From Haoranjiania flava (GTDB lineage Bacteria; Bacteroidota; Bacteroidia; Chitinophagales; Chitinophagaceae): DNA of 64,000 nt. The notes beneath the pieces are model-generated. The model saw only the letters and a program-made list of their open reading frames with translations. It searched no databases and was not told the origin of the DNA. Location: the NCBI RefSeq assembly GCF_025631005.1, contig NZ_JAOTPL010000001.1, forward strand, positions 62,001 through 126,000, given 5' to 3'. The translations under genes and the position numbers were made by a program. The number at the start of each line of letters is the position of its first letter. Within the stretch, counting starts at the first letter, position 1. Below are positions 9,203-17,333 of this stretch, in pieces.

Positions 9203-10042
9203 CTATTTCCACTTTACATCTGCCATCACCGGGAAGTGGTCTGAAGGGTATTTGCCCATGTAGGTATCTGTGAGTATGCCCCATTTAAAGGCTTTGAGCT
9301 GGTTGGTTAAAAAAATATGATCTATCACTCCTTCCTGTTTGATACTCCTGCCGAAGTTGTTGAAGGATGAATTGTTTTCATACGGATATTTTACGTCGTG
9401 ATAGCTGTCATGCAATAGCGCGGAATTTTTAAGCAATTGGTATGGCTCACTATTCCTGTCTGCATTAAAATCTCCGGTAAGTATTGCCGGGTCTTTACCA
9501 GCAATAGCCTTGATCTTTGACAATATTAATTTTGAACTTTCTCTCCGGGCTATTTGGCCCTGGTGATCATAGTGCGTATTAAAGACATAAAATTTTTTGC
9601 CGCTTTTTTTATCCTGCAAATATACCCATGATGTAATCCTGTTGCAGCAGGTTACATCCCAGCCTTTGCCGGGTACGTCGGGTGTTTCAGAAAGCCAGAA
9701 GTCTCCTTTGTTAAGCAATGTATATTTATCTTTTTTGAAAAATATAGAAGAATGCTCGCCACCCGTTTTGCCATCATCTCTTCCCTTTCCGTAAAGTGCA
9801 TATTCAGGCAGCGCATTGGAAACATCATTCAACTGATTAACGAGCGCTTCCTGTACACCCACTATATCAAAGTCATGAAAACGTATAAGGTTAGCTACGG
9901 GTTTCATCCTGTCTTTCCAAAGATTTCCGCTGTCGTTTTTATTGTCGAATCTTAAATTAAAAGTAGCTACTCTAAGAGATTGAGCTTGGCCAGCAATAAT
10001 TATCAGGCTTAGGAATACAGTTATTAAAAAATGTCGTTTCAT
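9203..10042 (-). CDS. Secreted endonuclease/exonuclease/phosphatase (EEP) family protein
   Basis: 279 residues with a signal peptide (MKRHFLITVFLSLIIIAGQAQ), so periplasmic or exported. The EEP/DNase I-like core is complete: FNLR near the start, VQEA (metal-binding Glu), NTHYDHQG, GDFNAD, IDHIFL and the C-terminal SDHFPV. The family hydrolyses phosphodiesters or phosphomonoesters (nucleic acids, sphingomyelin, inositol phosphates); the substrate here is unknown. It lies on the same strand as the SusC-SusD pair but 494 bp beyond it, with a hairpin-repeat array in between, so it may have its own transcript. Its ATG falls inside a TTTCATGTGTATAT-like sequence (plus strand) shared with the repeat ends. 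Confidence 0.88.
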   Translation of the reverse strand: MKRHFLITVFLSLIIIAGQAQSLRVATFNLRFDNKNDSGNLWKDRMKPVANLIRFHDFDIVGVQEALVNQLNDVSNALPEYALYGKGRDDGKTGGEHSSIFFKKDKYTLLNKGDFWLSETPDVPGKGWDVTCCNRITSWVYLQDKKSGKKFYVFNTHYDHQGQIARRESSKLILSKIKAIAGKDPAILTGDFNADRNSEPYQLLKNSALLHDSYHDVKYPYENNSSFNNFGRSIKQEGVIDHIFLTNQLKAFKWGILTDTYMGKYPSDHFPVMADVKWK

Positions 10043-10067
10043 GTGTATATTTTTTATTTTTCTTAAT

Positions 10068-10453
10068 GGTCACATGGAATAGCCTTTATTCATTCGCGGT
10101 TGGTATGCAACCTTGCTTATGGCTATTTCATGTGTGTATATAATTTATTTGTTTTTCAGTTGTCACATGGAATAATCAAAACCTTCATTCTTTATTATCA
10201 TTTCTCTGTTGGTATAGATTCCTAATCTTTATGGTTATTTCATGTGTATATTTTTATTTTTTCTTTATGGTCACATGGAATAGCCTTTATTCATCTGCGG
10301 TTGGTATGCAATTTTGCTTATGGTTATTTCATGTGTTTATATAATTTATTTGTTTTTCAGTTGTCACATGGAATAGCTTCCAGTGAACTTCATTTAGCTA
10401 TATATTCATCCACAGTCGGTATGCAGCATTCTTATGGTTCATTTCATTTTTTC
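10068..10453. repeat. Hairpin repeat array, locus A (four units)
   Basis: Four units begin with GTCACATGGAATA: about 10068-10142, 10161-10252, 10269-10343 and 10362-10453. Each full unit is an inverted repeat: CACATGGAATAGCC on the left arm and GGCTATTTCATGTG (or GGTTATTTCATGTG) on the right arm, around a 30-50 nt middle that usually holds a CGGTTGGTATGCAA-like core. Units 1 and 3 are short and near-identical; units 2 and 4 are longer and diverged, so the array looks like a duplicated dimer of about 200 bp. The fourth unit has lost its right arm. AT-rich linkers (TGTGTATATAATTTATTTG) join the units. The same family recurs at 63.4-63.7 kb. Confidence 0.85.
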
Positions 10454-10536
10454 TACTTTTACGTTATACCTTCCGCATTAGGCAAGAAAAGTACGAAATA
10501 ACTTCCAGATTGTAATAAATTAATAAAACGAATTTA

Positions 10537-12303
10537 TTACCATCCCGGGTTTTGACCCAATGCAGGATTCATGGTCCTGTCATCTTCAGGTATCGGGTAT
10601 AAATATTTTTTATCAAGCCACTCTCTTATGCCGGGATTCCATAAAATTTCTCCTGATGTACCATTTGATAATTGAATCCTGCCAACCGCCGTAGAAGGTG
10701 TAACATCAACAAATGCAATGGAAGGATTGGAAACTTTCGGTTTATCGCCCTGGTAAAATACCACATCTTTTATTCCATCGCTGTTAAGATCGTATTCTCC
10801 CAAGGCAGGAATATACATACCATTCATGGGTGCTTCGGAAAATAACTCTCCAATGTGCCATCTTATTAAATCATTCGGCCTGAGGCCCTCAAAAACCAAT
10901 TCAACTGCACGTTCGCGCATTACTTCTAGCAATACAGGATTAGTAAATTTATTTTTATAGTAAGCAACAAGGTAAGGATCTGCAGTGGTTGGCATAGTCG
11001 TTAAAGTTGGCCCGGTAATTCCCGCCCGTTTTCTAAGCGCTCCTATTGTTGCTGCCCAGTCATTATCGGTCATCTGCCCCAATTCTGTTAATGCTTCAGC
11101 TTTATTCAAAAGGACTTCTGCCCATCTCATGATTATGTGTGCGTTATCGTTTCTGCTTTCATCATCATAGGGGAAACGTTCGTCGTAGCTCCATTTTATA
11201 GGTTGATATCCTGTAAACGTCTGATTAAAATTTGGCGGAGCAGCTACCGGCACACTATTCTCGGTTCTTTTATAATCGCCCAATCGAATGGTCTGCTTCA
11301 ACCGCAGATCCCTGTTTTGTACTTCCTGCACAAATGGTGTAGTACGATATGAAGGATTATTGGTGAATGGTGTGCCATCTAATTTTAAATAAGTATTTAC
11401 AAAATTCCGCGTAAGGCTGGGCCTGTTTCCGTAGGTGGGACTTATAAATCTGCGGTTAGAAGAACTAAACACCTGCAAGCTGGCATCCAGCGCTACTGCA
11501 AGAATTGTTTCATCGGCATGGGGGCTTTTTGTTATAAAAAGTTCTCTGTACGAGCGATCTGCAATTGCTGAATTATGCAACGTAAACCCGGTGATTTCGT
11601 TGGCTGCTTTTACAACCTGCTGATACCATTTATCAGCAGTAGCCTGCATATTGTACCGTGTATGATACTTTCTCAGGGATGCTTCGTAAAGACATATTCT
11701 TGTTTTATATGCTCTTGCAACATTCTTTGTAATGCGTGTACAAGAAGGATCTGAAGTAAGAGATATATTTTCTATTGCAAAGTCAAGATCTTTTAAAACA
11801 TTGTCCATTACATCAAAGCGGCTGTCACGAGGGCGTTTCAATGTAATACTGTCCTTTACATCAATTGTTTTTTCAACCCAAGGCACATCTCCAAACCTGG
11901 TCACTTTATCATAATAAAACAATGCTCTGAAAAATCGAGCAACACCTATATAATGGTTTTTTGTAGCAACTGTGCTGACTTCTGCGTTTTCAATAAAATA
12001 ATTGATATTACGCAGTCCGCTCCAATTCCAGCCTGAACTTGTAACCGGGCTCAACGCTCCTACAGCGAGAAAGTTATCTACCCCGTTGCGGGCAATAAGA
12101 TCAGAAACATCATCATCCTGAAAAACACCGGCATCCGTTCCCGGCAAAATATCGTAAAATGAATTTGTGTAAAGCTCCATTCCGCTGGCTGATCCAAAGA
12201 TCGACTGGCGCAAAGCGGTATCAACAGGCAACTCTTTTAAGTCGCAACCGGTTACTATAATAAGTGCTGATAAAATTATAAAACAACTAATTATTTTCTT
12301 CAT
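10537..12303 (-). CDS. SusD/RagB family nutrient-binding lipoprotein
   Basis: 588 residues with a lipoprotein signal (VTGCDLKE, lipid-attachment Cys20). The family sits on the cell surface and forms the lid of the SusC transporter. Recognised by the N-terminal SusD-like region with FYDILPGTDAGVFQDD, the TPR-like helical part (FRALFYYDKVTRFGDVPWVE), and the C-terminal RWAEVLLNKAEALTELG ... RERAVELVFEGLRPNDLIRW block, which is a SusD signature. It starts 12 nt after the stop of the SusC gene. No glycoside hydrolase or sulfatase is adjacent, so the substrate is open. Confidence 0.95.
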   Translation of the reverse strand: MKKIISCFIILSALIIVTGCDLKELPVDTALRQSIFGSASGMELYTNSFYDILPGTDAGVFQDDDVSDLIARNGVDNFLAVGALSPVTSSGWNWSGLRNINYFIENAEVSTVATKNHYIGVARFFRALFYYDKVTRFGDVPWVEKTIDVKDSITLKRPRDSRFDVMDNVLKDLDFAIENISLTSDPSCTRITKNVARAYKTRICLYEASLRKYHTRYNMQATADKWYQQVVKAANEITGFTLHNSAIADRSYRELFITKSPHADETILAVALDASLQVFSSSNRRFISPTYGNRPSLTRNFVNTYLKLDGTPFTNNPSYRTTPFVQEVQNRDLRLKQTIRLGDYKRTENSVPVAAPPNFNQTFTGYQPIKWSYDERFPYDDESRNDNAHIIMRWAEVLLNKAEALTELGQMTDNDWAATIGALRKRAGITGPTLTTMPTTADPYLVAYYKNKFTNPVLLEVMRERAVELVFEGLRPNDLIRWHIGELFSEAPMNGMYIPALGEYDLNSDGIKDVVFYQGDKPKVSNPSIAFVDVTPSTAVGRIQLSNGTSGEILWNPGIREWLDKKYLYPIPEDDRTMNPALGQNPGW

Positions 12304-12315
12304 GATAATATAGTT

Positions 12316-15300
12316 TTAGAAGTTAACATTTAAACCCAAAGAGATAACTTTTAGCATTGGATAATTATATCCGTCGCCACTTGCCCCACCACTTAAATCC
12401 CTGTCCGATCCGTAAATACTTGTCACGTCTGTATCTTTTGTCCATTTGTACATAGGCGACCATGTCCATAAATTTTCGCCCGACAAGTATACCCTGAGAT
12501 CTTTTGCATGAATTTTTGAAGAAACTTTTGCAGGCAAATTATACCCTAACTGAAAATTTCTCAATCTTATGTAGGCTGCATTCTGCAGATATCTATCGTT
12601 AGGAACATTCAGCGCTCTGCCTGATCCCTGCGCAATATAGCCTACCAATCTGGGCAAATATGCGTCGAAGTTTTGAAGCTCTTCCCTGAACATATTACTT
12701 TCGTGCCACCTTGGATAACTATTGTACGGCCTGTTGTACTGGCCCCAGAATCGGGCTTCGGGTGAAGGATACCAATCCTGCTTCATCACACCCTGAAAAA
12801 ACACAGATAGAAATATTCCGTTCCAATCGCCATTTAAGTTTAAACCGTATGTATATCGGGGCTGGCTATTACCGATAATGGATTTATCGCCGGAATTACC
12901 AACTCTGTTTAAACCCTGATAAATTTGGTTATCGCCGTCAAGATTTTTGAATTTAATATCCCCCGGGTAATTTTTTCTGGTATTTGTATTAGGAATATTT
13001 GACTGCGAAGGCGAATTTGCGATTTCTTCTTTAGAACGGAACAAACCTTCAACCTGGTAGCCCCAAATTTCACCAATACGTTGGCCTACGTAATAGTCTG
13101 TAAGATTTTTATCGGGATTATTATACTTAGTAATGATTGCTATATAGTCAGCGAGAATAAACCTTACGCTATAGTTGAATGGTTTCTCCCTCAAAGCAAA
13201 ATCATCAGCCCATTTCAGAGAAATTTCCCAGCCTGTAGTTTTAAGATCTGCATAGTTGCCCTTAGGAACCTTGGTGCCATAAATTGCAGGCACCGTAGGC
13301 CCTACGGTAAACATATCTTTCGTATTGCGCCGGTAAAGATCCCCAACAAAATCAAGTCGATTATCCAATGCAGAAAAGTCCAATCCGAGGTTTGCTGTTG
13401 TGGATGTTTCCCACGTTAAGCCATCAGGCACCACATTTGGCTGTCCTGTTCTTTGCGGGCGCACCCCATTAATAATCCGGCCCGATTGAGAAATTGAAAA
13501 ATTTTCTGTAAATGAGTAGGGGGAAATATTACCATTACCTAATGAGCCATAAGACGCTCTTATTTTTACATTTGAAAATGACCTGGAACTTAGATTCCAA
13601 AAGCCCTCGTCAGATATTCTCCAGCCAATAGACGCCGAAGGGAAAAACGCCCATTGCTGATTGGTAGGAAATTTAGATGATCCGTCATAACGACCATTAA
13701 TTTCTAATAAATATTTTCTTTTGAAATCATAATTTACACGAAAGAAGCTGCCGGCAATACGCCATTTGTTGTAGCCGCCGTTTGTTACAATGCTTTGCCC
13801 CAGCGCCAGATTGATATCATCAGCATCCTCATAAACTATTCCGTTTCTTCGAACTGTAAGATTCTTGTATATTGATTGTTCATAGTTATATCCCGCAAGA
13901 AAATTAAAGTTGTGTGCATCATTAAAAGATTTCAGGTAATTAGCATACACGTTGGTAGCGATATATTCAGTCGTTCTTCTCCTTTCCTCTAAATCATTTG
14001 TATTGGTACCTGTATACCCAATCACCCCCTTATACCTGCTATACGGAACCTGTACACGATTTTGCTGAGAACCTATATCATTTGTCTGAAAAGTAAAATC
14101 ACCGCGCAGAATAAGCTGTTTGTTTAAGAACTCTGCTTTTGCAGAAGCCCTGTTTTTAAAAAATCGTTCAGCGAAATCAATTCCGTTTCTACCGATATAC
14201 TGGTCTCCAACTGTATAAGCAGCAGGAAACGACAAGGTGCCGTCCGGATTTTTCAAAGGTGCTAAAGGATGTCCTTCGTCAGCAATATTTCTCCAGATAC
14301 CACTACCTTCACCCACGTTTAAAGGCTGGCGGTAATTCATGTTTGCATATTCTGTGTTATTTTCAACCTGAAACCAACTGGTAATCCAAATACTTCCTTT
14401 TGCTCTAAAATTGTACATTGAATACTTGTCAGAATTATACCTGAACAATCCATCCTGGGCGTTATAACGTCCACTTACATAATAAGCAGTTTTATCATTT
14501 GCCCCGGACAAAATAAGGTTATGATCCTGTGCATAGAATTTATCTTTGTACAATTCTTTATACCAATCTGTACTATAATAATATTCATACTCCCCCGTTG
14601 AGGGGTTTATCTCAATTCTTGGTAATGAAGGATCCTCCCAGCGTCTTTTTATTTCTGCCAGATATGCAGTTGAAAAAGGCAGAGTTTTATTTATGGCTGT
14701 GGGTGTGCGGCCGTTATCATTCCACCTGGACCATGAATCGCTGAAGTGTTGTGCCCAAGGATAAGAATCTACAATATTATCAGGGACAGCAGTAGGCTTT
14801 TTCATGGAAATATTGGTTAAATAACTAATTGAAGCTTTACCCTTTGCAGCTGATTTTGTTGTAATGAGTATCACCCCAAAAGCTGCACGTGCCCCGTAAA
14901 TGGAAGAAGAAGCTGCATCTTTTAAAACAGATATGCTTTCAATATCATTTGGGTTTAGCATGCTCGGATTACCTTCTACTCCATCAATCAAAACCAATGC
15001 GTTACCGCCTTGCCCAATAGAAGTTGTACCTCTCACATTAAAAGAGGGAGATTGAGTAGGCTTCCCGTCCAGCATTGTTAAATTGAGGTTGGGTGAGGCG
15101 CCTACAAGCGCCTGAGAGATATTTGACACAGGCCTGTTATTAATCATTTCAGGTGTAACCTGGTCAACCGCTCCGGTTAGATTTACTTTTCTTTGTACAC
15201 CATAACCAACTACTATTACCTCATCTAATGTTTGTCCTGAAGGTTCGCTGAGTTCTACATTTACAAATGCGTTTCCAGGAGACAGATTCCCAACAACTTT

Positions 15301-15549
15301 ATTTTCAAATCCTATAGATGATACTTCTAATGTGTAATTTCCGGGCTTTAATCCTGAGAAAATAAAATGGCCATCCTGATCAGTGACTCTACTTTGCCGA
15401 TAGTTTTGATTAACCGAAGAGAGCTTTACCGTTGCTCCTGCCACTGCTTCTCCTCCTGCCGATACTTTGCCATTTATTTGATCAATAATCTGTGCATTAG
15501 TATTTCTTGTGATGAAACATAAGAAAAAGAAGATAAATAATTTTTTCAT
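12316..15549 (-). CDS. SusC/RagA family TonB-dependent outer-membrane transporter
   Basis: 1077 residues with a signal peptide ending near NTNAQ. Order of domains: carboxypeptidase-D-like regulatory domain (about 22-100, INGKVSAGGEAVAGATVKL), TonB box and plug (about 108-220, TLDEVIVVGYGVQRK ... VLKDAASSSIYGARAAFGVI, the SusC signature), then the 22-stranded barrel to the C-terminal SLGLNVNF. It imports a ligand captured by the SusD partner, powered by TonB-ExbBD. No FecR-like N-terminal signalling extension is present, so it is not obviously tied to the ECF sigma gene 1.2 kb upstream on the other strand. Confidence 0.96.
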   Translation of the reverse strand: MKKLFIFFFLCFITRNTNAQIIDQINGKVSAGGEAVAGATVKLSSVNQNYRQSRVTDQDGHFIFSGLKPGNYTLEVSSIGFENKVVGNLSPGNAFVNVELSEPSGQTLDEVIVVGYGVQRKVNLTGAVDQVTPEMINNRPVSNISQALVGASPNLNLTMLDGKPTQSPSFNVRGTTSIGQGGNALVLIDGVEGNPSMLNPNDIESISVLKDAASSSIYGARAAFGVILITTKSAAKGKASISYLTNISMKKPTAVPDNIVDSYPWAQHFSDSWSRWNDNGRTPTAINKTLPFSTAYLAEIKRRWEDPSLPRIEINPSTGEYEYYYSTDWYKELYKDKFYAQDHNLILSGANDKTAYYVSGRYNAQDGLFRYNSDKYSMYNFRAKGSIWITSWFQVENNTEYANMNYRQPLNVGEGSGIWRNIADEGHPLAPLKNPDGTLSFPAAYTVGDQYIGRNGIDFAERFFKNRASAKAEFLNKQLILRGDFTFQTNDIGSQQNRVQVPYSRYKGVIGYTGTNTNDLEERRRTTEYIATNVYANYLKSFNDAHNFNFLAGYNYEQSIYKNLTVRRNGIVYEDADDINLALGQSIVTNGGYNKWRIAGSFFRVNYDFKRKYLLEINGRYDGSSKFPTNQQWAFFPSASIGWRISDEGFWNLSSRSFSNVKIRASYGSLGNGNISPYSFTENFSISQSGRIINGVRPQRTGQPNVVPDGLTWETSTTANLGLDFSALDNRLDFVGDLYRRNTKDMFTVGPTVPAIYGTKVPKGNYADLKTTGWEISLKWADDFALREKPFNYSVRFILADYIAIITKYNNPDKNLTDYYVGQRIGEIWGYQVEGLFRSKEEIANSPSQSNIPNTNTRKNYPGDIKFKNLDGDNQIYQGLNRVGNSGDKSIIGNSQPRYTYGLNLNGDWNGIFLSVFFQGVMKQDWYPSPEARFWGQYNRPYNSYPRWHESNMFREELQNFDAYLPRLVGYIAQGSGRALNVPNDRYLQNAAYIRLRNFQLGYNLPAKVSSKIHAKDLRVYLSGENLWTWSPMYKWTKDTDVTSIYGSDRDLSGGASGDGYNYPMLKVISLGLNVNF

Positions 15550-15696
15550 CCTTATATTTTTTAGTTTTTAATAATTAGCTTTATTTATCCAGGAAACGCT
15601 ATAATTACACACGTGCATGCAGCATGCTTATGGATAGTGAATCCGTAAATCTTTTGATATTTTGAATGGCCGGATATAGCCATGGTTTTTCCTACT

Positions 15697-15732
15697 TGTT
15701 TCATCTCTATATTTTTAGTTTGCGGCTGTTTT
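15697..15732. repeat. Degenerate hairpin-repeat leader element, locus D
   Basis: GTTTCATCTCTATATTTTTAG followed by TTTGCGGCTGTTTTA resembles the leader of the DUF2141 gene (TTTCATGTGTATTTATTTAG, GCCGC-TTT-GCGGC, TGTTTTT) with the left arm of the GCCGC hairpin missing. It lies in the long 5' leader of the SusC gene. Upstream bases 15615-15640 (TGCAGCATGCTTATGG) also resemble the middle of a repeat unit. The resemblance is partial, so homology is an inference. Confidence 0.4.
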
Positions 15733-15775
15733 ATTGTTTGGATAATTATCGCGATCTTTTCCTGATTTTGAGGTG

Positions 15776-15783
15776 CAAAAGTA
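15776..15783 (-). promoter_or_regulatory. Candidate -7 box of susCD
   Basis: TACTTTTG on the minus strand matches TAnnTTTG exactly. It implies a 5' untranslated leader of about 220 nt before the SusC ATG; that leader holds element D and an ATGGC/GCCAT hairpin (15666-15683). No -33 TTG at normal spacing. The rest of 15550-15971 shows no open frame with coding character. Confidence 0.45.
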
Positions 15784-15904
15784 GCGTTACAATATGTCCT
15801 TAAAATCAGCAGATCATTAACTTTATGTTAGCGATAAATTAGCAGTTACCTCTTTTTCGTTTACTTGTAGCGATTTAATGGTTTTTTGCGTATAGTGTAA
15901 TAAA

Positions 15905-15940
15905 GGCTGGCAATCTTTAGCCAGCCGCGAGTTAGTTTTG
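15905..15940 (+). promoter_or_regulatory. Dyad operator candidate plus -7 box before the DUF4397 gene
   Basis: A perfect 7-bp dyad GGCTGGC-N8-GCCAGCC (15905-15926) ends 6 bp before TAGTTTTG (15933-15940), an exact TAnnTTTG box 31 nt upstream of the ATG at 15972. The dyad covers the place of the -33 element, as a regulator site would. There is no plus-strand gene upstream that it could terminate. Confidence 0.55.
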
Positions 15941-15971
15941 AATATAAATTTAACATAAAAAACAAATACAC

Positions 15972-16706
15972 ATGGAAAAATATTTTTACAGGCCGTTTTC
16001 GATTGCCGTTTTGCTGTTGTTAATGATGGTATCCTTCAGTGCCTGCCTGAAAGATACCGAGCGCTCCGAAATTCCTGCCGCAGGTATTGCATTTATACAT
16101 GCGTCACCAAAAACAAGCTTACTGGATTTTGTAAACTACAACAGCTACAACAATTACCTCCTGGCCACACTACCCTACAACACTTCGGCAGTATACCCCA
16201 AAACCGACACCAGCACAACGCCCTACCGCGCTTTTCTTCCAGGATTAAGGACCATAGGCATTACTCATGCAGGCACCAACTATTTTCTGAACATAAAGCA
16301 ATTCAATTTTGAACCCAACAAACTGTATTCTGTCTTTGCTGTAGATACAGCGGACAAAACGATGCTTGTCCAGGTTGAGGACAGTTTGAAAAGCATTGAT
16401 GAAAGCAGGGCTGTAATTCGCTTCATCAACTTCAGCCCTGATTCTAAAAAGCTGGAATTGATTGTAGGTACGGCAACTACACCGCTATCTGGAGCAAAAG
16501 CATTTAAAGAATACAGCGGATACTATGCAGTAGAACCTGGCGATAATTATACCCTTACTGTACGCGAAGCCGACAACCATGCCAAATTTGCCAAACGCGA
16601 AAAGGTAGCTCTGAAGAAAGGTGGCATTTACAATATCTGGGCAAGAGGCCTGGAAACAGCAACAGATAGCACGCAACTGAACGTATCTGTAATGCGGACA
16701 AAATAA
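15972..16706 (+). CDS. DUF4397 domain lipoprotein
   Basis: 244 residues with a lipoprotein signal peptide (LLLMMVSFSACLKDTE). The body fits DUF4397: an N-terminal AAGIAFIHASPKTSLLDFV strand, a repeated Ig-like half (ESRAVIRFINFSPDSKKLELIV) and the closing GGIYNIWARGLETATDSTQL. Members are secreted or surface-attached beta-sandwich proteins of unknown function, common in Bacteroidota. It precedes the ECF sigma gene by 57 nt on the same strand with no terminator between, so the three genes 15972-18663 are likely one operon; it could be a ligand sensor or an output of that system. Confidence 0.8.
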   Translation: MEKYFYRPFSIAVLLLLMMVSFSACLKDTERSEIPAAGIAFIHASPKTSLLDFVNYNSYNNYLLATLPYNTSAVYPKTDTSTTPYRAFLPGLRTIGITHAGTNYFLNIKQFNFEPNKLYSVFAVDTADKTMLVQVEDSLKSIDESRAVIRFINFSPDSKKLELIVGTATTPLSGAKAFKEYSGYYAVEPGDNYTLTVREADNHAKFAKREKVALKKGGIYNIWARGLETATDSTQLNVSVMRTK

Positions 16707-16763
16707 TTTATGTAAATTAATTAGGTTAATTTTATAGATGAGTTCATCAAACGACGGTAACAA

Positions 16764-17333
16764 TTGAGGGTTGAGGAAACTATTCAGGGATGTATTAAAA
16801 ACGACATCAGGAGTAAGGAGCTGGTATACAAATCGTTTTACGGCTACCTCAAGGCTGTGCTATTGCGATACGTATACAATGATGCTGATGTAGATGAGCT
16901 GGTGAATGACTGTTTTATGAAGATCTTCAACAATCTCATCAGCTTTAACCCCGGAAAAAACAATGATGAAACCATAAAGATTTTTAAAGGCTGGATTGCA
17001 AAGATTGCCTGCCATACCGCCATAGACCACCTGAGGAGAAACAAGCAAAACCTTTATATAGAAAAGATCGAAGATAAGGAAGCTGAGTACATACCGCAAT
17101 ACATCTCTACAGAATTGGAAACAGGAGACATACTTGCACTGCTGAATAAGTTGCCCAAAATGCACAGGACTGTGTTTAATATGTATGAGATTGAAGGATA
17201 TAATCATGAGGAGATAGCAGAGCAATTGCAGATATCACAAAGCACCTCAAGGGTTTTTCTCAGCAGGGCTAAAAACAAATTAAAAAATTTATACTTAGAT
17301 AATCAGTTAACAATGGTGAAAGATGAAAGATAG
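16764..17333 (+). CDS. ECF-type RNA polymerase sigma factor
   Basis: 189 residues. An in-frame TAA six bases upstream forces the start to the TTG at 16764; there is no in-frame ATG before conserved region 2, so TTG is the likely initiator. Region 2 spans about residues 24-95 (DADVDELVNDCFMKIFNNL ... GWIAKIACHTAIDHLRRNK) and region 4 about 125-180 (LPKMHRTVFNMYEIEGYNHEEIAEQLQISQSTSRVFLSRAKNKLK). The gene overlaps the next one by 11 nt, the usual arrangement of a sigma factor with its membrane anti-sigma factor. Confidence in the family is high; the regulon is unknown. Confidence 0.93.
   Translation: MRVEETIQGCIKNDIRSKELVYKSFYGYLKAVLLRYVYNDADVDELVNDCFMKIFNNLISFNPGKNNDETIKIFKGWIAKIACHTAIDHLRRNKQNLYIEKIEDKEAEYIPQYISTELETGDILALLNKLPKMHRTVFNMYEIEGYNHEEIAEQLQISQSTSRVFLSRAKNKLKNLYLDNQLTMVKDER

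Noticed and set aside
10244..10501. 85-codon frame across the hairpin repeats at locus A
   Set aside because: It translates repeat units (its SHGIA peptide recurs with the repeat), so it is not a gene.
16485..16763. Minus-strand frame opposite the DUF4397 gene
   Set aside because: Antisense of a well-supported coding sequence.
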